Shown: piece after piece, positions 48,892-59,000 of the stretch
Position numbering within the stretch: position 1 is the first letter of the stretch
Layout: each line of letters opens with the position of its first letter
Source of the DNA: Clostridia bacterium
Lineage (GTDB): Bacteria > Bacillota > Clostridia > Oscillospirales > Acutalibacteraceae
Assembly (NCBI GenBank): GCA_900767025.1
Contig: CAAFXS010000062.1
Span: forward strand, 1 to 64,000
Length of the DNA: 64,000 nt
Direction: 5' to 3'
Position numbers and translations under genes: made by a program
The notes under the pieces: model-generated
The model's database searches: none
Told to the model about the DNA's origin: nothing
The model's input: only the letters and a program-made list of their open reading frames with translations

Positions 48892-51800
48892 TTACTGAAT
48901 TGTGATTGGCGACATATTCACGGCGCTTGCACATGAATATACAACTACTACATCGACAGCTGTTACACCGCCATCACCATTAAGGTCATAACGCAGGTCT
49001 GAGCTACCTGTATTTTTGTATAACCTAGCACCATCAATTGCTGATACACCTAAATCCTTGTTGAAATCACAGACAACAATCGGGATTGCAGGGCCTGTAA
49101 TATTGGATTCGCCTACAATAAGTGTAATATCTTCGCGGGTAATAGCGAAATCAGATTCGATCTTAGCAGTGTAGGTTCCTGCCGGAAGCTGGAAGGTGAA
49201 GGTGTTGTTATCCTTTGACATTGTAAAGGTTTCCTTAGCGAACTCAACGCCGTCCTTCATAATTGTAACAGTATAATCACCGTTAACAGGAGTATTTCTT
49301 GTAGCACCCTTATAGTTTGTAGCAACTACAAGTGAAGCACTTACGAATGCACCGTTAGCCTTAACAACAGGCTGGATAACGATATCTGCATCACCTGATG
49401 CAAGCTTAACTGTGTAGGTAGAGGTTTCAACCCTTTCACCGTTAACAAGCATATACTCGAATGCATAACCGCTATCAGCTGTTACCTCAACTCTTACTGT
49501 TTCGCCTACCTGGTAAGCCACAGGAGCTGTGTACTCTACGCCGTTAACTGTTACGGTTGCGCCTTCAACATCCTGAACTGTTACAAGAACTGTTTCAGCA
49601 CTGGTAAGTGCGATTTCAGCTCTCTGAAGATTTGTATCTGCTGTGTAGCAGTTTGTTACTCTTGCAGTGTATTCGCCGCCCGGAACATAGTAAGCCTCAT
49701 CCTTATAAGCATATGAGCCGTTACCGAGTGTTGCAATTGTAACTGCATTTGCAAGTGCTGCGGTGTATGCTTCCCAAGACTCAGCTGTGAAAGCCTGCTC
49801 GCCGTCAGCATTCTTGTTCTGAAGAGTTCCGTCTGCAGCCCAAGTACCGTATGCAGGATCAGCTGCGCCGGCCTTCTTAGTGATTACTGCAGATGTTGCA
49901 ATTGTGCCATCCTCATTATAGGTAGCCTCTGTTGCGCTGAGGTTTGCATATGAGTTGCCGGAAGCACACTCAATCTCTGCCTCAAGCTGGTCACCGATGT
50001 AACCGCGCTCTGTAACAACGCTTGTGTAAATGTTGTACAGTCTCAGGTATTCAGCAACCTGTACAGATGAAAGTGTTGATGTTGTTGAGAACTGAACTTC
50101 AGGATCAGTTGGGTCAATGCCTAAGTTGTAGAACTCAGAAACGCTAAGACCTGTCTTTGTGATAGTAGCATCCTGACCAACCTGACCTGCATTCGGGTTC
50201 GGATATGTTACATCAATCTTGTAATATCTCTCACCTGTCTGTGCGGAGCCAACCATTCTGTTAAAGGTTACAGTATCAAAGTTAGCAGAGTTAAGGCCTT
50301 GTCTGATCTTTGTCATGCTGTCGAACAGCGGCTGAGCAATTGACTTGTTAACATGAGCATAAATCTGCTCTGTTGCGTATTTTGCATAGTCATTTGCCTG
50401 TGTATAAAGACCACGGTTATCTGTTGCAGAAAGGAATCCGTCAGCGTCAATATTTGAAACGAGACCTTCCGCTGCCTCTGCAAACTTGCATACCCACTGG
50501 TCGCCGGAGTTAACCTTTTCTCCGTCACTGTTGCGGTATACATACTGATCCTGGTCATAAAGTGGATTACCCTGTGAGTCAGTAGCCTGTGTATCTGTCG
50601 GCTGCTGCCACGGAGCTGTGTACTGGCCGATTAACCACTCTGTCTCCATTACAGGAGTATTTGCAAAGCAATAAATAACATTGCCGTCTGCATCCTTAGC
50701 CTTAACTACCTCTGTATAAGTGTAGTTATCATAGATATAACCGTCTTCATCGGTAACATCATCGGCTGTAAGCGGAGTGTTTGTATAAATCGGCATTGTG
50801 CAAGCAGCGTCAAGGTAGTAAACGCCATACTCACCTGCAGTCTCGCCATCGCCTACATATGCGGCGTTTGCAATGCTTGCAGGAAGATTTGCAGGTGCAC
50901 TGCCGTCATCCTCCTGAATAAACGGAACGTATGCCTGGTCACCGTGTGCAGATGTTGTCTGTTCGGTTACAGGTCTAAGCTCTGTTGTATCGGAAAGCTT
51001 TGCTGCTGATGTTGGGTTCAAAGGCTGAGCCTGTGCAGCAAGTGCGTTGAGCAACGCATCCTTTGCGTAATCGTAAACGCTTGCATCAGTAAAGTCACTC
51101 TTCTTGTAAGAAGTGATAAGGTCTGACAGAGCGTTGTATGTTGAATTCAATGTGTAAGCACTGCGGTTATCACCAACAACTACAGTGAAGCTTGCTGTAC
51201 CCTGACCACTGCCTGTGTAGAAGCAGATGTTAACAGGATATTTGCCCGGATCAATGCTTGTTGAACCGTCATAAAGGCTGAGCGGTACATACTGCTCTTC
51301 ATTCTTTGCAAAGGTTCTCTTGCCGCCGTTAATGTAGTAACCGTCGGTAAAGCCCTGCATTGTGATGAGTGAAAGGATTACATTGTAGCTGTAAGTACCA
51401 CCGGTCTTAAGATATACATGCTCATAAAGGCCGGTTGCTTCATTATAATAGTAAGCAGCTACGAGCTTTGCATTAAGAGCCTCCTGAAGTGTGTAAACAA
51501 CATGAGTTCTTGTTTCTGCCTTAAGACCGTTATCGGTTGCCTCCTGAATCTTTGTACCAAGCTCATCCTGTGTATAGCCCTTGTAGTAGCCTACGCCGGA
51601 TACATCACCGATTGTCTCTGTAACATAGTTACGCTGCCAATCGCCGAATACGCCTGAACCTGCAGATGTTTCTACACGGTAGTCGTACATATTTACATTA
51701 AGGAGTGAACCTGTCTTTTCATCAAATACAGGCTTAGCGTTGTTATAGTTAACTGTAACATCGCTTGTTACCTTATTTTCAGAACCTGCACCGATAGCTG

Positions 51801-54800
51801 TTGTAAGGTCATTTGTCTTAACGCTCTTGTTAGCGTCATAGGTGTAATAACCGTCAAGTGCTTTCTGGCTGTCGTTGGTGTTCAGAATTCTTAAGCCCAT
51901 TGTGTTGGTAGCTGAAAGATTTGAAGTACCAACTGCAACATTTACAGGATAACCTGCAATAAATGCGCCAAACTGAGTAGTTGTCTTTACGGCTGTATCG
52001 CCTGAGCCCATTGTCTTGTTAGCAGTATTTGTTTTAAGTGAGTCAGGGAATGCACGCATATCGCCTGATGTTGCAGAATATACGTTGTCAATCCAAGACT
52101 TAGCACCTGTAATGTACTGATAGCAGTTAGACTCAAGGTTCGGATAAAGGATGTTACCTGTTGCATCGGTAATGTTATACTTAACAGTTACATAATAAGA
52201 TGTTGACAGGTTAGCATCTGAAATGAACTTGGTTGTTACAGGAATGCTTACCTTCTGACCCGGTGCAAGAAGTCCTGACGGAGCAGAACCGATAGCAACA
52301 TCGCTATCCATACCGGAGCCGTTGATTGATGTTCCTGTAATGCTTACATAGTAACGGGACATCTGCTTAACTTCATCTGTCATTCCGTCAAGGTATGCAT
52401 TGTTAATACCAAGTGATTCGTTCTTAACAACAACATTTGTTGTGTACTTTGTACCTGCAGCTGCATCCTGAACGATTGACTGCTCAAACTGTGATGATGC
52501 CATCTTCAGTGTGTGAGCACCGATATTGTTCAGAGCCTCCGGAATAAAGCTGTTAACAGCCTGGAGGGCGAAGCAGATACCTCTGAGTACGGAGTCGGGA
52601 TATGTTCTCGGACCGCTTGTGCCGTATCCGACAAACTCAACAAAGTTGCAAATAATCTTCTGGAGTGCACCTACATTTTTACCGTTGGTTCCAACAAGGT
52701 TAGTTTTGTGGAATAAGTCATCAAACGGATGAGTTGAAGCAGCAGCAGGAATAACTGTTGTCCAGCCCTGTCCGTTGTAACGGGCACCGAAGAGTGCGTT
52801 AAACATATCAGCCAAGAAGTTGTAAACTGTTGTTACAACAGGAGTTGTCTGAATAGGAGTGCCTGAAATGAATGTGATAATTGTGCCAATGAAGTTTGAT
52901 GCGTTAACATCAAGCAAGCTCTTAACAACATCATTCCAGATGAACTCATAAGTGCTTGTGTTACCGCGACCTCTGCCCTGAAGCTCGCCCAGAAGCGGAA
53001 GAAGGTGATTAGCAATAAGGTCAAGGTTTTCCCAAAGAGTGTTACTCATTGTGATAAGGCTGTTTCCGTTTGACGGGTCGCAAACACCAAGGAGAGCTGC
53101 AAGACCCATTGCCTTACCGGGAGCCTTTTCCATTGTATAGTCGCCTGCATAGTAGCAAACAACTGAGTTGAGAAGTGTGAAGAAGTCATCAACACCCTCT
53201 GTCATAGATACCTGGTCACCCTGTGAGTCAGGTGTCCATCTGTTGCCGTTTGCATCTGTAACAGGAACTGCACCGTTCATTACATATACAACAGCGTCAC
53301 GAGCCATAAGAAGGATAACATTGTCAAGCATTGTTCCGTTCTTAGCTGTGATTGAATTTTCAGTGATGTTTACAAGTGAATTGTAATCATTCTGAGGAAG
53401 AATATAAGATAAGTATTCTCTGAGAGCAATAAATGCAACTGCCTCGGCATCCTGGCAAGCATCCCAGTCGGAAGGATGGATAATATCCTCAAGCTTTCCG
53501 TTAAGGTTAACCTGACCGATGCAAGCAATAAGCATAGGAATCATTGCTGACTCAAGAGTGCTCTCTGAAAGTGCAGCAGATGAACCGTACTTGAGATAGA
53601 AGCCGTTAAGAATGTTCTTATCGGTAGCGTCAGCAGTATACTGAACAACCTTAATAGCATTGCCTACAAGTGTGCTTGCAATAGCAGCTGATGCTGCACT
53701 GTCAATTGTGGTGTATGGGTCACTGCCGCCTGTCAAAGTCTTAGTAAGCTCAGGAAGAGTTCCGTAAACATTTGCTGTCTGCGGGAAGAAATCCTTAACC
53801 AGAGCAATGAGACAGTCATTAAGACCTGATACTATTGTTGAATACTTGCTGTAATCGTTTGCAAAGAATGCCTCAACATTAGGTGTACCTGTCTGCAGGA
53901 AATACAGATTGATAGGACCTGTCTGCATGTTGAATGCATAATCAGCAAGCGGGCTGTATCTGAGCTTGTTGAACAGTGTTGTTGCATCAATGTCAGACCA
54001 TTTGCCCTCTGCGCCTGCAGCAACCTCACGGTCGTGAGTAAGATTGTGCTTTACATTTTCAAGGAATTCTGCCGGAGTAGCAGCCTTGTAATCCTTGTAG
54101 CAAGCGTTTGCCCAAGCATTAATCTTAGCCTGAGTGTAGTTTGATGCTACATCTGCAGTAGACCAGCCTGTTGCACGGCTTGTATAATAATAGTATTCGT
54201 TATCGAAGTTTGTTCCTGTGTCGCCACGGTTTACATCATAGTTTACATGAAGAAGATTCAGTGTATCCTTAAGTGCTGTCTTCCAAGCAAAATCAAGTGC
54301 CTTGTAGCCGAATGCGAACAAGCTGTCGTTTTCGGTCAGGCTGATATGACTTGTGCTTGCGGTGGGAAGACCGTTTGCATCAGGAGAACCGTATGCGAAA
54401 AGGAGAACATTTAGGTAATTACCGTCCTTGTCTGTGAACTCGTCAGTGTAAACAAGGTTCGGGTCATAGCCCAATGCAGAAGCGGCAGTTGCATAGTTAA
54501 CGCCGTTTGCATTCATATAATCCTTAATCTTAGCATAGCGGGTAGCTGAAGTATCTTCAATATAGTTACCGGTTGCCTGATCTGTGTAAGCTTCGTCATA
54601 TGTAATAAGAGCACTAATCCTTGTGAGAAGCTTATCTGTCATCTTCTCAAGAAGAACAGTGTCGTATACGAAGCTTGACGGATTTGCACGGTAAGCTGCA
54701 ATTTCCTCCTCAGTGAAGAAACCACTGTACTCGAAGAGAACAGACTGGATAAGGTTGTAAACAAGGTCACTTTCATATCCGCTCGGAGCATTAAGAAGGC

Positions 54801-55452
54801 CACCGATTAAACCATAGATATCAAGGTTTGCCAAGTTGCCCACTGTACCGAGGTTAAAGGTACCTCTGAGGAATTCACCGAGAACATCGGCACCGTTGTA
54901 GTCAGCGGAGTTTTCCTGGAGAATACCAAGCACTGAACGAACAATGTCGCAAGAAGTGGTGTTGTTTCTTCTTTTGCCGTAAGCGGCGTCAAACTGAAGA
55001 TCACCTGCTGTACCGATAAATGACTTAAAGTCCTTGATAGTGTCGGAAACGCTTTCCAAGGTCTCAAGGAGTTCGTCAACGCTGTGTGTACGAACCTTGA
55101 TGGTAGCCTTGATAATACCGCCGACATTAAGACCGATAGCACGGTTTGCGGCATCGTAATAATACATACCGCTTGTAGGCAGGAAGCCTGCAAGAAGGTT
55201 ATCGATCATAGGTCCGTATTCTTCAAGCATTTCATCTGAATAGTCAAGAAGAGCGGTAGCCATCTGCTCGTCTGACAGAACGCTCCAACCAAGTGTGTTG
55301 TACTCAACATCGGAGTCGTAGTAACCAACCTGGTTAGACGGAGTATCTGCACCGAAAGCAGCGAAAGCACCGGAGAAGCAAGTCAATCCCATAACAATAG
55401 CCATAAACAGAGCAAGCAGTTTATGGGAGAACTTTTTAACTTTCGTTTTCAT
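48892..55452 (-). CDS. Giant secreted dockerin-bearing protein (2186 aa)
   Basis: An exported protein with a signal peptide (about 1-34, ending AFAAFGA). The first 1000 residues are a helical, leucine-rich region of unknown fold with segments like DLIANHLLPLLGELQG; then beta-rich parts (about 1000-1500), a Tyr/Asp-rich region, and one bacterial-type repeat (VTVNGVEYTAPVAYQVGETV). Residues about 2034-2127 are the X-like module (LVVATNYKGATRNTPVNGDY) and 2128-2186 a dockerin with loops DFNKDLGVSAID and DLNGDGGVTAVD. No catalytic motif was recognised. GGAGG lies 14 bases before the ATG, unusually far. It is divergent from another giant protein gene, with a structured leader between. Confidence 0.75.
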   Translation of the reverse strand: MKTKVKKFSHKLLALFMAIVMGLTCFSGAFAAFGADTPSNQVGYYDSDVEYNTLGWSVLSDEQMATALLDYSDEMLEEYGPMIDNLLAGFLPTSGMYYYDAANRAIGLNVGGIIKATIKVRTHSVDELLETLESVSDTIKDFKSFIGTAGDLQFDAAYGKRRNNTTSCDIVRSVLGILQENSADYNGADVLGEFLRGTFNLGTVGNLANLDIYGLIGGLLNAPSGYESDLVYNLIQSVLFEYSGFFTEEEIAAYRANPSSFVYDTVLLEKMTDKLLTRISALITYDEAYTDQATGNYIEDTSATRYAKIKDYMNANGVNYATAASALGYDPNLVYTDEFTDKDGNYLNVLLFAYGSPDANGLPTASTSHISLTENDSLFAFGYKALDFAWKTALKDTLNLLHVNYDVNRGDTGTNFDNEYYYYTSRATGWSTADVASNYTQAKINAWANACYKDYKAATPAEFLENVKHNLTHDREVAAGAEGKWSDIDATTLFNKLRYSPLADYAFNMQTGPINLYFLQTGTPNVEAFFANDYSKYSTIVSGLNDCLIALVKDFFPQTANVYGTLPELTKTLTGGSDPYTTIDSAASAAIASTLVGNAIKVVQYTADATDKNILNGFYLKYGSSAALSESTLESAMIPMLIACIGQVNLNGKLEDIIHPSDWDACQDAEAVAFIALREYLSYILPQNDYNSLVNITENSITAKNGTMLDNVILLMARDAVVYVMNGAVPVTDANGNRWTPDSQGDQVSMTEGVDDFFTLLNSVVCYYAGDYTMEKAPGKAMGLAALLGVCDPSNGNSLITMSNTLWENLDLIANHLLPLLGELQGRGRGNTSTYEFIWNDVVKSLLDVNASNFIGTIITFISGTPIQTTPVVTTVYNFLADMFNALFGARYNGQGWTTVIPAAASTHPFDDLFHKTNLVGTNGKNVGALQKIICNFVEFVGYGTSGPRTYPDSVLRGICFALQAVNSFIPEALNNIGAHTLKMASSQFEQSIVQDAAAGTKYTTNVVVKNESLGINNAYLDGMTDEVKQMSRYYVSITGTSINGSGMDSDVAIGSAPSGLLAPGQKVSIPVTTKFISDANLSTSYYVTVKYNITDATGNILYPNLESNCYQYITGAKSWIDNVYSATSGDMRAFPDSLKTNTANKTMGSGDTAVKTTTQFGAFIAGYPVNVAVGTSNLSATNTMGLRILNTNDSQKALDGYYTYDANKSVKTNDLTTAIGAGSENKVTSDVTVNYNNAKPVFDEKTGSLLNVNMYDYRVETSAGSGVFGDWQRNYVTETIGDVSGVGYYKGYTQDELGTKIQEATDNGLKAETRTHVVYTLQEALNAKLVAAYYYNEATGLYEHVYLKTGGTYSYNVILSLITMQGFTDGYYINGGKRTFAKNEEQYVPLSLYDGSTSIDPGKYPVNICFYTGSGQGTASFTVVVGDNRSAYTLNSTYNALSDLITSYKKSDFTDASVYDYAKDALLNALAAQAQPLNPTSAAKLSDTTELRPVTEQTTSAHGDQAYVPFIQEDDGSAPANLPASIANAAYVGDGETAGEYGVYYLDAACTMPIYTNTPLTADDVTDEDGYIYDNYTYTEVVKAKDADGNVIYCFANTPVMETEWLIGQYTAPWQQPTDTQATDSQGNPLYDQDQYVYRNSDGEKVNSGDQWVCKFAEAAEGLVSNIDADGFLSATDNRGLYTQANDYAKYATEQIYAHVNKSIAQPLFDSMTKIRQGLNSANFDTVTFNRMVGSAQTGERYYKIDVTYPNPNAGQVGQDATITKTGLSVSEFYNLGIDPTDPEVQFSTTSTLSSVQVAEYLRLYNIYTSVVTERGYIGDQLEAEIECASGNSYANLSATEATYNEDGTIATSAVITKKAGAADPAYGTWAADGTLQNKNADGEQAFTAESWEAYTAALANAVTIATLGNGSYAYKDEAYYVPGGEYTARVTNCYTADTNLQRAEIALTSAETVLVTVQDVEGATVTVNGVEYTAPVAYQVGETVRVEVTADSGYAFEYMLVNGERVETSTYTVKLASGDADIVIQPVVKANGAFVSASLVVATNYKGATRNTPVNGDYTVTIMKDGVEFAKETFTMSKDNNTFTFQLPAGTYTAKIESDFAITREDITLIVGESNITGPAIPIVVCDFNKDLGVSAIDGARLYKNTGSSDLRYDLNGDGGVTAVDVVVVYSCASAVNMSPITIQ

Positions 55453-55608
55453 CTTTTCTTTGATTTACCTCCATCGTAAATTTTTTTTGTGAAAAGCACT
55501 GCACCCGCACGGTGATGTCACATCCTCTGACCCTCAGGCAATCTGAACTAAAGATGAAGGGACTAAGCCCGTCAGCCGTATAAAAGGGCGCAAAATACTC
55601 TTTGAACA
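55453..55608 (-). promoter_or_regulatory. Structured 5' leader of the giant dockerin gene
   Basis: The leader begins near 55608 and has several possible stems (GACATCACC near GGGTGCAGTGC, CATC with GATG, and ACGGCTGACGGGCTTAGTC). The order does not fit c-di-GMP, cobalamin, SAM, lysine, glycine or T-box elements as I know them. It could be an RNA switch of an undescribed class or a simple stabilising leader. Confidence 0.4.
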
Positions 55609-55615
55609 CACCGTA

Positions 55616-55644
55616 ATTATCACATACTCAACTTAAAAAGTCAA
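55616..55644 (-). promoter_or_regulatory. Promoter for the giant dockerin gene
   Basis: Minus-strand TTGACT (55639-55644) and GATAAT (55616-55621), 17 bases apart. Confidence 0.6.
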
Positions 55645-55807
55645 TGCTTATAAGAATCAAAATAATTTTTCGGTGTTTTGTCCAAAAAATAGGAGAAATT
55701 TTTGACACAATCACTAAAATAATTTATAAAAAATTTACAATTTATTTTCCATTTATTAATAATTTTCGGGGCGTTTGCTTAATGTTAAGGTGGTTTACTT
55801 TACGGAT

Positions 55808-55854
55808 ATTTTTCGTTTGTAAAGCTAAAAGACTTTACATTTTCAACGAAAAAT
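55808..55854. repeat. Large imperfect inverted repeat in the divergent region
   Basis: ATTTTTCGTT (55808-55817) pairs with AACGAAAAAT (55845-55854), and inside it TGTAAAG (55818-55824) pairs with CTTTACA (55833-55839), leaving a short bulge. It lies between the two divergent promoters, so it could be a cruciform or a binding site for a shared regulator. No gene was found in 55645-55908. Confidence 0.55.
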
Positions 55855-55908
55855 TTTTAACACAAAATGTCTCTTGTTAACAAATTGTTCAAAATTTTCA
55901 AAAAAGTA

Positions 55909-55937
55909 TTGACTTGCACTCTATTATTTGGTATAAA
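55909..55937 (+). promoter_or_regulatory. Promoter for the rightward giant protein gene
   Basis: TTGACT (55909-55914) and TATAAA (55932-55937), 17 bases apart; the -35 is identical to that of the divergent giant gene. Confidence 0.6.
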
Positions 55938-55977
55938 TATATTGTATTTGTTAATACGCGTGTGTATAAGTGCGCCC

Positions 55978-56013
55978 AAATGTTCATAAATTGTGTACAA
56001 ACTGTGAACATTT
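55978..56013 (+). promoter_or_regulatory. Hairpin in the leader of the rightward giant gene
   Basis: AAATGTTCA (55978-55986) pairs perfectly with TGAACATTT (56005-56013) across an 18-base loop containing TTGTGTACAA. It may be an RNA hairpin or a DNA operator downstream of the start. Confidence 0.5.
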
Positions 56014-56088
56014 AGGGTTCAGCCACAATATACAGTGTATGTTTCAAATAACAAGTTCGTTGAATAATATGTAAAGGAGAGAAAAGTT

Positions 56089-59000
56089 ATGAGAACGAGC
56101 AAAAAAATACTCAGCTTCTTCTTAGCTGTAGTAATGGTTGTTACCACTTGCTCTGTTGGCTTCACGGCTTTTGCCGAAGAGAAAAACAACAGCATCTGGA
56201 AAACAACCGGTGTTGACGCAGAATCTGCATTCGACACCCTTGACGGCTTAGCAAACCTGCTGCCGCCGCTTCTCATGGGCATTGAGGGCCTTCAGGCTTA
56301 TGTTGCCGACCCTGTCTATGAGAAATACGCAAAGGCTCAAGGTAAGACAGCAGATGAGCTTACCGATGCCGAAAAACAGGAAATTGCTGCAAACGCAACA
56401 TTTGAGGACATCCTCACCTGTCTGCAGCCTACCCTGCTTGGATTGCTTAACAACACAAGCAGAGAAGATTTTGCAAAAGCTTTTGCAGACGAATTTCCAC
56501 AGTACGCAGCCGCAGCTTCAGAGCCGGACGGTTTCAGCTATCTTGATGAAAACGGTCAGGCAACCACATTCTATCAGCTGTATACACTGTGTGCAAAATA
56601 CAAGGACGAGGACAGCACCATTGAAAAATGGTACAACGCTCTCGTAGAAGTAGCAAAGGTTTATCCCGAAGCTTATGCAAAGTATCTTGCAAAGGTACAG
56701 AAGGCTGAGGATATAGCTGCCCAGATTAACGGAAAGGTTATCGTTCCTCCGGGAAGCACCGTAAGCGCAAGTAAGCTTACATACCGTGACGCTACACTCT
56801 ATGACCTCAAGCACTTTAACTTCGATTTCGGAAGTGACGAGAGTGCAGTTAACGAGGTTATCGGTTGGTACAACAACAAAATTGAAGCATTGGGTCTTCC
56901 TTACACCGCTGACGACTTTGCAGATTATGTTTACTATGCACTGGGCGCAGGCAGTGATTTAACCAAGGGCTATCTTGTTGAATACTCCAACGCAATCACT
57001 GCTGCCGGCAGTAAGGTTACTTACAAAGGCACAGCAAATGTTTACGGTCTCGGCAATCTTGATTACGATATCACAGACGGTATCACAGTCGATAACTATG
57101 CCGATGTGCTTAAAGCTGCCACATTAGCTGCAAGCGGAGTTAACACTGCAGTGGACTACCTTGCTTCAGGTTATGACAAGGACATTGAAGCTGCTAAACA
57201 GGCACTCGATGCTGCTACCGCAGAGTTCAGTAGAGCTGAAGCTGTTATCAATGATGAATACAGTGATCAGCTTGCAACAATGCTTGCTAACTATAAAGTA
57301 GCAGTTAATAACGCAAAGGGTACCACAAACAAAAACAATGTAGCTAAAAGATACTTCGGTTCAACAGCTCCTGACGGAAAAGCCGTTACTGCTGCAGGTG
57401 TTAAGACTTATATCGACGCAGGAACAGTTTATATGTTCACACCTATTGAAGGCAACAGCTACATCAACGGTCTTAACTATAAATACAAAACGGAAATTGC
57501 TACTTATTACAATTATCCTGCGTATGACAAGAACACACCTGTTGAAGGTGCAGTTAAGCCGGTAAGCGAGTACCAGGCTGATTACGACGCTGCCGTTCTT
57601 GCTAAAGAAAATGCCGCAACCTCACTGAATGAAGAATATGCAAACTCCTATATGGAAAAATGCGCTCTTGATTTCTACAAGAACAGCATTATCCTCAACG
57701 GTGTTGATGTATATGACAATGCCAGTGAGCTTATCGGTGACTCAAGCCACTACACCGATATTATCATCGGTCTTGCAATCAACAATGCCGATGTAACAAG
57801 AGCAGAGGTTGAAAGCCTTGCCGCATCAAAGATGCCGGGCGGCTCAGCAACCTGTACTCTCAGTGCTGATGATATTATCGCATTCGGCAAAATCCTTGAC
57901 GATAACAAGGGTTATCTCACCGAAAAGTTCTGGGAAAAGGGTTCCGATACCATTAACGGCGTTAAGGTAACAATGCCTGCATCTCTTGTGGGTACAGCAG
58001 CAGCCGAATATTTCGGTCTTGTTGATATGCAGAGAGATAACATCACCAAGCTTAACGATCACCGTCTTGGTATGTACGATGCATTCAAGAATAACGATTC
58101 TACAGCAATCGCTGCTTATTTCAAAGAGGCTTACGAATATGCACTTACACTTGCTGTTCAGGAGCTCCTTAACTCCCTTGATACAGTAAATGTTGGATTC
58201 GCATTCAGCCGTGAATATCAGCTTTATGATGTTCTTGACATCAACGGCTTTGTTGATACAAAAATCAGCATTCTCACTGCAGGCGTTGAAACAGGTATTG
58301 ATTTCTCACTTACCGACGAGCAGAGAGATATGCTCTATGCTACCGGAGATTATGCAGGTTATTATGACCTTACCGGTGAGCTCGGCACATTACTGCTTAA
58401 CGATACACTGAACTCAACCATCGTTGACCTTGTTGGACAGCCGCTCCTGGGCGACCAGTCAATTGAGGATATCGTTAACAGCCTTCTTGTAACAAAGGTT
58501 GACCTTGTTACCGCTATTAAAGATGTTTGGTCAAGACTTGTTAAGTCACCGGTTGGTACACTTGTTGAGCTGCTTCCGCTCTTGGTTGTACTTGTTGACG
58601 AGCTTGTTCTTCCGATGATTGCAAACGGCACAGGCGACCAGTGGAACGATGCACTTAAGGGCGTTCTTACCGTTGTAATGCCGCTTTATCAGCTTTATGC
58701 AGAAAACGGTTCATATATCGGTATTGACCAGATTGGCTGGGATTTGAACGAGCTTCTTCCCGACCTCCTTCACTGGCTCAATGACGGTCCTGACGCTGAC
58801 GGAATTGAATACTACAACGGCGGCAGCGATGTAACCGTTACACTTAAAGATGTAAATACAGGTTCAGCTGCACAGAAAACTGCATCTGAAATCAACACAG
58901 CAGACCTTAAGTACTACACTGTTAAGGACAGCCAGGGCAATCTTGTAACAAGAACCGACAATGCCGACGGCACTGCAACATACAGCTACTTGAACCATAC

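Noticed and set aside
55453..55608. c-di-GMP (GEMM) or cobalamin riboswitch before the giant dockerin gene
   Set aside because: The conserved core segments of these classes are absent; only general stem-loops are visible.
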